Assembly: GCA_949752795.1 (NCBI GenBank) | Contig: CATKHW010000013.1 | Location: 744,001 to 808,000 of the forward strand | From: Hyperoodon ampullatus | Lineage: Eukaryota; Chordata; Mammalia; Artiodactyla; Ziphiidae | Direction: 5' to 3' | DNA: 64,000 nt | In this document: in pieces, positions 53,926 to 64,000 of the stretch | Numbering within the stretch: position 1 is the first letter of the stretch | Layout: each line of letters starts with the position of its first letter | Position numbers and translations under genes: made by a program | Notes under the pieces: generated by a model | The model's input: the letters and a program-made list of their open reading frames with translations, nothing else | The model's database searches: none | Told to the model about the DNA's origin: nothing

Positions 53926-55664
53926 GCTGGACACTTGGGACTGAGAGGATTGGTGAGATTGGGTGAACAAATGCAGACCATTTAAAGCAATAATGCATGG
54001 CACACATTCCATGGGTCCCAACTCTCCAGGTTGAAGGGAATATTACTACAGATATAACATGTACGGGAATCCTAGAGAACGGACACACTGTGAATACGAA
54101 AGGTTTCTAAAACTCAACGAATAGTCCCTCTCCTGGTGCTCCGGTTTGACTTTCCATCTGCTTTATTATCAACCTCCCAACTTGGAGAGACAGCCCCTCT
54201 AACCTCCTGGTTCGCACAGGTTGCCAGTTTGGCAGAGGATGAAAGGGAAGAGGGAGAACCAATGAGAGAGTAGCTGTTAGGCATTTGGACGGGCACATAT
54301 CACTGTAATTTCCCGGCAGGAAGAAGAATTAACCAAAGTCTCAGCCACCCACCGGGAATCAGTATAGATCCTGAACCAAAATTTTGGACTTGCGGTCAGC
54401 TCACCAAAAACGAGTTGAAAAATGGAGCTCAGGGGCACAGCAATTCACAAACTGGCCGAGTAATAAAGGACAACTATCGTCCAAAAATCTGTTGAGGGAA
54501 GGCAATGAGGCGGACTTGAAAGCGTGGCAGAATAGCAGGAAACAGATTTCAAGAGGTACGTTGGAATCGCCTTTAAAGCACAGGAAGAGGGGCACAACTT
54601 CGACAATGATGCACTTGGCCAAAAAGGGCGTATGTGTTTTATCCTGAATATATTCAGGAGAAAACGCATACGCCCTTTTTGGCCAAGCAAGCAAGCGGGC
54701 AATGCAAATCTGCACTACAAAGAAGTATCACTTCCCACCAGTCAAAAGGGACATCCACAAAATGTGTAAAAACCAGAAAGGCAAGACAGGCCCTGGAGAA
54801 CAGTGTGCCTTGTTATGCTGATGGGCGGGATGTAAATTGCCAACTGCCTCTCTGGAGGAGTGCATTGTGTTCCCTAAAACAAGTAAACAACAGAGCTACA
54901 GAGCCAAGGGCGCTTCCAGTCTAGGGAATATACCTTGGGAAAACTGAAAATCAAAAAGACACAGCCACCCCAAAATTTAGGGCTGCACTGCTTACAAGGA
55001 CCTCAACTTGGGTACACCTTAAATATCCCAGGAAATATAAAAATGGTTCAAAAAATTGTGGTACTTACGTACGATGGAATATCCCTCAGCCATGAAATCA
55101 ATGTCATGAGACCAGTAGCAGCAAAATGGGTGGATTCAGGTACGATGATTCTAAGTGAAATAAGTCACACAGAAAAAGAAACTTATCATAAGATATCACT
55201 TATGAAGATCCTGTAAACATGGCTACACTTGAACTGAGTTAGGAAAGAGAACAGTGTCTCACATTTAGAAAACACTCTTATGCCTGCTTAAGGGGGAAGG
55301 AGAGGTGGGGTGATGCATAAAACCAGAGTTTGATATAAGCACAGGTACCGTTCCAAAAACCAACTATGGAATAGACAAGACCTACACCTTCCTCAGTGAA
55401 AGGGACTCAAAACCCCATATTTCCCGCAGAGGAATATATCTGACTAGTAAGAATCTTAAAACCTATGTATTGATATGTCTCCGTAAGGGAATCAAGTGTG
55501 TCTAGACTGGGATAAATATGGCAGCGAGAATCAGCTCAAACCCACTATAAAAAGGAATTTCAAAAATAAAACAAAAAAACTGGGAAATTCTTTACAATTC
55601 CTTCAGGGTCTCTGATGAAACCTGAAATGACCCTATCTACAATGACAGCTGGATGTGGCATAAG
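53926..55664 (+). repeat. Satellite monomer copy 32 (1,739 bp), type X
   Basis: The palindrome at 54614-54687 has two left-arm mismatches (tatgtgttttatcc). It carries the type X markers, with acagtgtgcc as a private variant. Confidence 0.97.
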
Positions 55665-57402
55665 GCTGGACACTTGGGACTGAGAGGATTGGTGAGATTG
55701 GGTGAGCAAATGCAGACCCTTTAAAGCAATAATGCATGGCACACATTCCATGGGTCCCAACTCTCCAGGTTGAAGGGAATATTACTACAGATATAACATG
55801 TACGGGAATCCTAGAGAACGGACACACTGTGAATACGAAAGGTTTCTAAAACTCAACGAATAGTCCCTCTCCTGTTGCTCCGGTTTGACTTTCCATCTGC
55901 TTTATTATCAACCTCCCTACTTGGAGAGACAGCCCCTTTAACCTCCTGGTTCGCACAGGTTGCCAATTTGGCAGAGGATGAAAGGGAAGAGGGAGAACCA
56001 ATGAGAGAGTAGCTGTTAGGCATTTGGACGGGCACATATCACTGTAATTTCCCGGCAGGAAGAAGAATTAACCAAAGTCTCAGCCACCCACCGGGAATCA
56101 GTATAGATCCTGAACCAAAATTTTGGACTTGCGGTCAGCTCACCAAAAACGAGTTGAAAAATGGAGCTCAGGGGCACAGCAATTCACAAACTGGCCGAGT
56201 AATAAAGGACAACTATCGTCCAAAAATCTGTTGAGGGAAGGCAGCGAGGTGGACTTGAAAGCGAGGCAGAATAGCAGGAAACAGATTTCAAGAGGTACGT
56301 TGGAATCGCCTTTAAAGCACAGGAAGAGGGGCACAACTTCGACAATGATGCACTTGGCCAAAAAGGGCGTATGCGTTTTCTCCTGAATATATTCAGGAGA
56401 AAACGCATACGCCCTTTTTGGCCAAGCAAGCAAGCGGGCAATGCAAATCTGCACTACAAAGAAGTATCACTTCCCACCGGTCAAAAGGGACATCCACAAA
56501 ATGTGCAAAAACCAGAAAGGCAAGACAGGCACTGGAGAACAGGGAGCTTTGTTATGCTGATGGGCGGATGTAAATTGCCAACTGCCTCTCTGGAGGAGTA
56601 CATTGTGTTCCCTAAAACAAGTAAAGAACAGAGCTACAGAGCCAAGGGCACTTCCAGTCTAAGGAATATACCTTTGGAAAACTGAATATGAAAAAGACAC
56701 AGCCACCCCAAAATTTAGGGCTGCACTGCTTACAAGGACCTCAACTTGGGTACACCTTAAATATCCCAGGAAATATAAAAATGGTTCAAAAAATTGTGGT
56801 ACTTACGTACGATGGAATATCCCTCAGCCATGAAATCAATGTCATGAGACCAGTAGCAGCAAAATGGGTGGATTCAGGTACGATGATTCTAAGTGAAATA
56901 AGTCACACAGAAAAAGAAACTTATCATAAGATATCACTTATGAAGATCCTGTAAACATGGCTACACTTGAACTGAGTTAGGAAAGAGAACAGTGTCTCAC
57001 ATTTAGAAAACACTCTTATGCCTGCTTAAGGGGGAAGGAGAGGTGGGGTGATGCATAAAACCAGAGTTTGATATAAGCACAGGTACCGTTCCAAAAACCA
57101 ACTATGGAATAGACAAGACCTACACCTTCCTCAGTGAAAGGGACTCAAAACCCCATATTTCCCGCAGAGGAATATATCTGACTAGTAAGAATCTTAAAAC
57201 CTATGTATTGATATGTCTCCGTAAGGGAATCAAGTGTGTCTAGACTGGCATAAACATGGCAGCGAGAATCAGCTCAAATCCACTATAAAAAGGAATTTCA
57301 AAAACAAAACAAAAAAACTGGGAAATTCTTTACAATTCCTTCAGGGTCTCTGATGAAACCTGGAATGACCCTATCTACAACGACAGCTGGATGTGGCATA
57401 AG
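55665..57402 (+). repeat. Satellite monomer copy 33 (1,738 bp), odd unit
   Basis: The palindrome at 56353-56426 is perfect. It fits neither the X nor the Y type: private changes include aaatgtgcaaaaacc, a one-base loss in tgggcggatg near 56567, and ctgaatatgaaaaag near 56685. It breaks the X-Y alternation. Confidence 0.97.
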
Positions 57403-59142
57403 GCTGCACACTTTGGACTGAGAGGATTGGTGAGATTGGGTGAACAAATGCAGACCATTTAAAGCAATAATGCATGGCACACATTCCATGGGTCCCAACT
57501 CTCCAGGTTGAAGGGAATATTACTACAGATATAACATGTACGGGAATCCTAGAGAACGGACACACTGTGAATACGAAAGGTTTCTATAACTCAACGAATA
57601 GTCCCTCTCCTGGTGCTCCGGTTTGACTTTCCATCTGCTTTATTATCAACCTCCCTACTTGGAGAGACAGCCCCTTTAACCTCCTAGTTCGCACAGGTTG
57701 CCAATTTGGCAGAGGATGAAAGGGAAGAGGGAGAACCAATGAGAGAGTAGCTGTTAGGCATTTGGACGGGCACATATCACTGTAATTTCCCGGCAGGAAG
57801 AAGAATTAACCAAAGTCTCAGCCACCCACCGGGAATCAGTATAGATCCGGAACCAAAATTTTGGACTTGCGGTCAGCTCACCAAAAACGCGTTGAAAAAT
57901 GGAGCTCAGGGGCACAGCAATTCACAAACTGGCCGAGTAATAAAGGACAACTATCGTCCAAAAATCTGTTGAGGGAAGGGAACGAGGCGGACTTGAAAGC
58001 GAGGCAGAATAGCAGGAAACAGATTTCAAGAGGTACGTTGGAATCGCCTTTAAAGCACAGGAAGAGGGGCACAACTTCGACAATGATGCACTTGGCCAAA
58101 AAGGGCGTATGCGTTTTCTCCTGAATATATTCAGGAGAAAACGCATACGCCCTTTTTGGCCAAGCAAGCAAGTGGGCAATGCAAATCTGCACTACAAAGA
58201 AGTATCACTTCCCACAGGTCAAAAGGGACATCCACAAAATGTGTAAAAACCAGAAAGGCAAGACAGGCCCTGGAGAACAGGGAGCCTTGTTATGCTGATG
58301 GGCGGGATGTAAATTGCCAACTGCCTCTCTGGAGGAGTGCATTGTGTTCCCTAAAACAAGTAAACAACAGAGCTACAGAGCCAAGGGCACTTCCAGTCTA
58401 GGGAATATACCTGGGAAAAACTGAAAATCAATAAGACAGAGCCACCCCAAAATTTAGGGCTGCACTGCTTACAAGGACCTCAACTTGGGTACACCTTAAA
58501 TATCCCAGGAAATATAAAATTGGTTCAAAAAATTGTGGTACTTACGTACGATGGAATATCCCTCAGCCATGAAATCAATGTCATAAGACCAGTAGCAGCA
58601 AAATGGGTGGATTCAGGTAAGATGATTTTAAGTGAAATAAGTCACAGAGAAAAAGAAACTTATCATAAGTTATCACTTATGAAGATCCTGTAAACATGGC
58701 TACACTTGAACTGAGTTAGGAAAGAGAACAGTGTCTCACATTTAGAAAACACTCTTATGCCTGCTTAAGGGGGAAGGAGAGGTGGGGTGATGCATAAAAC
58801 CAGAGTTTGATATAAGCACAGGTACCGTTCCAAAAACCAACTATGGAATAGACAAGACCTACACCTTCCTCAGTGAAAGGGACTCAAAACCCCATATTTC
58901 CAGGAGAAGAATATATCTTACTAGTAAGAATCTTAAAACCTATGTATTGATATGTCTCCGTAAGGGAATCAAGTGTGTCTAGACTGGCACAAACATGGCA
59001 GCGAGAATCAGCTCAAACCCACTATAAAAAGGAATTTTAAAAACAAAACAAAAAAAACTGGGAAATTCTTTACAATTCCTTCAGGGTCTCTGATGAAACC
59101 TGAAATGACCCTATCTACAATGACAGCTGGATGTGGCATAAG
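57403..59142 (+). repeat. Satellite monomer copy 34 (1,740 bp), type Y
   Basis: The palindrome at 58091-58164 is perfect. Type Y markers are present, with one extra A in the A/C-rich 3' tract. Confidence 0.97.
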
Positions 59143-60881
59143 GCTGGACACTTGGGACTGAGAGGATTGGTGAGATTGGGTGAGCAAATGCAGACCCTTT
59201 AAAGCAATAATGCATGGCACATATTCCATGGGTCCCAACTCTCCAGGTTGAAGGGAATATTACTACAGATATAACATGTACGGGAATACTAGAGAACGGA
59301 CACACTGTGAATACGAAAGGTTTCTAAAACTCAACGAATAGTCCCTCTCCTGGTGCTCCAGTTTGACTTTCCATCTGCTTTATTATCAACCTCCCAACTT
59401 GGAGAGACAGCCCCTTCAACCTCCTGGTTCGCACAGGTTGCCAATTTGGCAGAGGATGAAAGGGAAGAGGGAGAACTAATGAGAGAGTAGCTGTTAGCCA
59501 TTTGGACGGGCACATATCACTCTAATTTCCCAGCAGGAAGAAGAATTAACCAAAGTCTCAGCCACCCACCGGGAATCAGTATAGATCCTGAACCAAAATT
59601 TTGGACTTGCGGTCAGCTCACCAAAAACGAGTTGAAAAATGGAGCTCAGGGGCACAGCAATTCACAAACTGGCCGAGTAATAAAGGACAACTATCGTCCA
59701 AAAATCTGTTGAGGGAAGGCAACGAGGCGGACTTGAAAGCGTGGCAGAATAGCAGGAAACAAATTTCAAGAGGTACGTTGGAATCACCTTTAAAGCACAG
59801 GAAGAGGGGCACAACTTCGACAATGATGCACTTGGCCAAAAAGGGCGTATGCGTTTTCTCCTGAATATATTCAGGAGAAAACGCATACGCCCTTTTTGGC
59901 CAAGCAAGCAAGTGGGCAATGCAAATCTGCACTACAAAGAAGTATCACTTCCCACCAGTCAAAAGGGACATCCACAAAATGTGTAAAAACCAGAAAGGCA
60001 AGACAGGCCCTGGAGAACAGGGTGCCTTGTTATGCTGATGGGCGGGATGTAAATTGCCAACTGCCTCTCTGGAGGAGTGCATTGTGTTCCCTAAAACAAG
60101 TAAACAACAGAGCTACACAGCCAAGGACACTTCCAGTCTAGGGAATATACCTTGGGAAAACTGAAAATCAAAAAGACACAGCCACCCCAAAATTTAGGGC
60201 TGCACTGCTTACAAGGACCTCAACTTGGGTACACCTTAAATATCCCAGGAAATATAAAAATGGTTCAAAAAATTGTGGTACTTACGTACGATGGAATATC
60301 CCTCAGCCATGAAATCAATGTCATAAGACCAGTAGCAGCAAAATGGGTGGATTCAGGTACGATGATTCTAAGTGAAATAAGGCACACAGAAAAAGAAACT
60401 TATCATAAGATATCACTTATGAAGATCCTGTAAACATGGCTACACTTGAACTGAGTTAGGAAAGAGAACAGTGTCTCACATTTAGAAAACACTCTTATGC
60501 CTGCTTAAGGGGGAAGGAGAGGTGGGGTGATGCATAAAACCAGAGTTTGATATAAGCACAGGTACCGTTCCAAAAACCAACTATGGAATAGACAAGACCT
60601 ACACCTTCCTCAGTGAAAGGGACTCAAAACCCCATATTTCCCGCAGAGGAATATATCTGACTAGTAAGAATCTTAAAACCTATGTATTGGTATGTCTCCG
60701 TAAGGGAATCAAGTGTGTCTAGACTGGGATAAATATGGCAGCGAGAATCAGCTCAAACCCACTATAAAAAGGAATTTCAAAAATAAAACAAAAAAACTGG
60801 GAAATTCTTTACAATTCCTTCAGGGTCTCTGATGAAACCTGAAATGACCCTATCTACAATGACAGCTGGATGTGGCATAAG
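59143..60881 (+). repeat. Satellite monomer copy 35 (1,739 bp), type X
   Basis: The palindrome at 59831-59904 is perfect. Type X markers are present (gcgtggcag, cccaccagtc, acagggtgcc). Confidence 0.97.
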
Positions 60882-62621
60882 GCTGGACACTTGGGACTGA
60901 GAGGATTGGTGAGATTGGGTGAGCAAATGCAGACCCTTTAAAGCAATAATGCATGGCACACATTCCATGGGTCCCAACTCTCCAGGTTGAAGGGAATATT
61001 ACTACAGATATAACATGTACGGGAATCCTAGAGAACGGACACACTGTGAATACAAAAGGTTTCTAAAACTCAACGAATAGTCCCTCTCCTGGTGCTCCGG
61101 TTTGACTTTCCATCTGCTTTATTATCAACCTCCCAACTTGGAGAGACAGCCCCTTTAACCTCCTGGTTCACACAAGTTGCCAATTTGGCAGAGGATGAAA
61201 GGGAAGAGGGAGAACCAATGAGAGAGTAGCTGTTAGGCATTTGGACGGGCACATATCACTGTAATTTCCCGGCAGGAAGAAGAATTAACCAAAGTCTCAG
61301 CCACCCACCGGGAATCAGTATAGATCCTGAACCAAAATTTTGGACTTGCGGTCAGCTCACCAAAAACGAGTTGAAAAATGGAGCTCAGGGGCACAGCAAT
61401 TCACAAACTGGCCGAGTAATAAAGGACAACTATCGTCCAAAAATCTGTTGAGGGAAGGCAACGAGGCGGACTTGAAAGCGAGGCAGAATAGCAGGAAACA
61501 GATTTCAAGAGGTACGTTGGAATCGCCTTTAAAGCACAGGAAGAGGGGCACAACTTCGACAATGATGAACTTGGCCCAAAAGGGCGTATGCGTTTTCTCC
61601 TGAATATATTCAGGAGAAAACGCATATGCCCTTTTTGGCCAAGCAAGCAAGCGGGCAATGCAAATCTGCACTACAAAGAAGTATCACTTTCCACCGGTCA
61701 AAAGGGACATCCACAAAATGTGTAAAAACCAGAAAGGCAAGACAGGCCCTGGAGAACAGGGAGCCTTGTTATGCTGATGGGCGGGATGTAAATTGCCAAC
61801 TGCCTCTCTGGAGGAGTGCATTGTGTTCCCTAAAACAAGTAAACAACAGAGCTACAGAGCCAAGGGCACTTCCAGTCTAGGGAATATACCTGGGAAAAAC
61901 TGAAAATCAATAAGACAGAGCCACCCCAAAATTTAGGGCTGCACTGCTTACAAGGACCTCAACTTGGGTACACCTTAAATATCCCAGGAAATATAAAATT
62001 GGTTCAAAAAATTGTGGTACTTACGTACGATGGAATATCCCTCAGCCATGAAATCAATGTCATAAGACCAGTAGCAGCAAAATGTGTGGATTCAGGTACG
62101 ATGATTCTAAGTGAAATAAGTCACAGAGAAAAAGAAACTTATCATAAGTTATCAGTTATGAAGATCCTGTAAACATGGCTACACTTGAACTGAGTTAGGA
62201 AAGAGAACAGTGTCTCACATTTAGAAAACACTCTTATGCCTGCTTAAGGGGGAAGGAGAGGTGGGGTGATGCATAAAACCAGAGTTTGATATAAGCACAG
62301 GTACCGTTCCAAAAACCAACTATGGAATAGACAAGACCTACACCTTCCTCAGTGAAAGGGACTCAAAACCCCATATTTCCCGCAGACGAATATATCTGAC
62401 TAGTAAGAATCTTAAAACCTATGTATTGATATGTCTCCGTAAGGGAATCAAGTGTGTCTAGACTGGCATAAACATGGCAGCGAGAATCAGCTCAAACCCA
62501 CTATAAAAAGGAATTTCAAAAACAAAACAAAAAAAACTGGGAAATTCTTTACAATTCCTTCAGGGTCTCTGATGAAACCTGAAATGACCCTATCTACAAT
62601 GACAGCTGGATGTGGCATAAG
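60882..62621 (+). repeat. Satellite monomer copy 36 (1,740 bp), type Y
   Basis: The palindrome at 61570-61643 has one mismatch from each arm (ggcccaaaa on the left, catatgccc on the right), both shared with copy 29. Type Y markers are present, with one extra A in the 3' tract. Confidence 0.97.
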
Positions 62622-64000
62622 GCTGGACACTTGGGACTGAGAGGATTGGTGAGATTGGGTGAGCAAATGCAGACCCTTTAAAGCAATAATGCATGGCACA
62701 CATTCCATGGGTCCTAACTCTCCAGGTTGAAGGGAATATTACTACAGATATAACATGTACGGGAATCCTAGAGAACGGACACACTGTGAATACGAAAGGT
62801 TTCTAAAACTCAATGAATAGTCCCTCTCCTGGTGCTCCGGTTTGACTTTCCATCTGCTTTATTATCAACCTCCCAACTTGGAGAGACAGCCCCTTTAACC
62901 TCCTGGTTCGCACAGGTTGCCAATTTGGCAGAGGATGAAAGGGAAGAGGGAGAACCAATGAGAGAGTAGCTGTTAGGCATTTGGACGGGCACATATCACT
63001 GTAATTTCCCAGCAGGAAGAAGAATTAACCAAAGTCTCAGCCACCCACTGGGAATCAGTATAGATCCTGAACCAAAATTTTGGACTTGCGGTCAGCTCAC
63101 CAAAAACGAGTTGAAAAATGGAGCTCAGGGGCACAGCAATTCACAAACTGGCCGAGTAATAAAGGACAACTATCGTCCAAAAATCTGTTGAGGGAAGGCA
63201 ATGAGGCGGACTTGAAAGCGTGGCACAATAGCAGGAAACAGATTTCAAGAAGTACGTTGGAATCGCCTTTAAAGCACAGGAAGAGGGGCACAACTTCGAC
63301 AATGATGCACTTGGCCAAAAAGGGCGTATGCGTTTTCTCCTGAATATATTCAGGAGAAAACGCATACGCCCTTTTTTGCCAAGCAAGCAAGCGGGCAATG
63401 CAAATCTGCACTACAAAGAAGTATCACTTCCCACCAGTCAAAAGGGACATCCACAAAATGTGTAAAAACCAGAAAGGCAAGACAGGACCTGGAGAACAGG
63501 GTGCCTTGTTATGCTGATGGGCGGGATGTAAATTGCCAACTGCCTCTCTGGAGGAGTGCATTGTGTTCCCTAAAACAAGTAAACAACAGAGCTACAGAGC
63601 CAAGGGCACTTCCAGTCTAGGGAATATACCTTGGGAAAACTGAAAATCAAAAAGACACAGCCACCCCAAAATTTAGGGCTGCACTGCTTACAAGGACCTC
63701 AACTTGGGTACACCTTAAATATCCCAGGAAATATAAAAATGGTTCAAAAAATTGCGGTACTTACGTACGATGGAATATCCCTCAGCCATGAAATCAATGT
63801 CATAAGACCAGTAGCAGCAAAATGGGTGGATTCAGGTACGATGATTCTAAGTGAAATAAGTCACACAGAAAAAGAAACTTATCATAAGATATCACTTATG
63901 AAGATCCTGTAAACATGGCTACACTTGAACTGAGTTAGGAAAGAGAACAGTGTCTCACATTTAGAAAACACTCTTATGCCTGCTTAAGGGGGAAGGAGAG
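62622..64000 (+). repeat. Satellite monomer copy 37 (partial, 1,379 bp), type X
   Basis: The copy is cut by the window edge. The palindrome at 63310-63383 has one right-arm mismatch (ttttttgcc). Type X markers are present. Confidence 0.96.

Larger units (their letters stand above)
1..64000. repeat. Satellite DNA array, ~1,739-bp monomer, 36.8 copies
   Basis: The same text recurs every 1,737-1,744 bases from the first to the last base, always in the same orientation. The 37 palindrome centres are spaced 1736-1744 bp apart. Copies differ mostly by single substitutions and 1-5 bp indels. No transposon, unique insert, inversion or foreign block interrupts the array. Homogeneity over 64 kb indicates ongoing unequal exchange or conversion, as known for centromeric and heterochromatic satellites. 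Length alone resembles the common cetacean satellite; I cannot verify that identity. There is no gene in the window, so this entry describes the whole interval. Confidence 0.99.
48698..64000. repeat. Alternating Y-X dimer repeat, ~3.48-kb period
   Basis: Type Y copies 29, 34 and 36 (partly 31) and type X copies 30, 32, 35 and 37 alternate. The spacing from copy 34 to 36 is 3,479 bp and from 29 to 31 is 3,484 bp because copy 30 carries a 5-bp duplication. Copy 33 belongs to neither type. Confidence 0.75.

Noticed and set aside
1..64000. Monomer as an LTR retrotransposon or endogenous retrovirus array
   Set aside because: No recognisable reverse transcriptase, integrase or gag motif, no terminal direct repeats within the unit and no primer-binding site were seen in any frame.
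1..64000. CENP-B box in the monomer
   Set aside because: Candidates around ttcgacaatgatgc, ttcgcacaggttgcc and aagcaagcggg were compared with the consensus on both strands; none has both the TTCG and the CGGG halves at the required spacing.
1..64000. Internal ~170-174-bp subrepeat (a tenth of the monomer), as in alpha satellite
   Set aside because: The length ratio is suggestive, but no recurring internal motif at that spacing is visible within one monomer.

Overview
The whole 64 kb window is one uninterrupted head-to-tail satellite array. The monomer is about 1,739 bp and there are 36 complete copies plus a 1,379-bp partial copy at the right edge. All copies lie in the same orientation. I see no unique sequence, inversion, mobile-element insertion, RNA gene or convincing protein gene. 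Recurrent short open frames exist, but they repeat with the monomer and are not treated as genes.

Organism: a multi-kilobase homogenised tandem array of this size points to a eukaryotic chromosome, most likely centromeric or other heterochromatin. Many differences between copies are CG to TG or CG to CA changes, the footprint of deamination of methylated CpG, which favours a vertebrate. A repeat of about 1.74 kb matches, from memory and by length only, the common cetacean satellite (about 1.74-1.76 kb in most whales, about 1.58 kb in delphinids). I cannot confirm this by sequence.

Monomer layout (positions in copy 1, phase set at the window start): a 5' part without recognisable elements (1-688); a 74-bp inverted repeat with no spacer (689-762), perfect in 16 of 37 copies; a central part with a short dyad at 1261-1280; an A-rich 3' part with a TATA-like stretch at 1621-1628 followed by an A/C-rich tract of variable length.

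Regional structure: copies 1-6 (1-10436) are comparatively divergent but contain one perfect tandem duplication (copies 4 and 5, with 1,828 bp of zero mismatch). Copies 7-10 (10437-17392) form a two-monomer higher-order repeat with a 3,478-bp period. Copies 11-19 (17393-33037) are mixed. Copies 20-28 (33038-48697) form a closely related family in which copies 20-21 recur as 25-26, an offset of five monomers or 8,699 bp. Copies 29-37 (48698-64000) alternate between two monomer types, giving a dimer of about 3.48 kb interrupted by the odd copy 33.

The most notable feature is the periodic 74-bp palindrome. In copy 17 two matching changes, one in each arm, keep the symmetry intact. No CENP-B box was found by eye, so the palindrome is a candidate cruciform-forming element of the array. 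Its function is inference.
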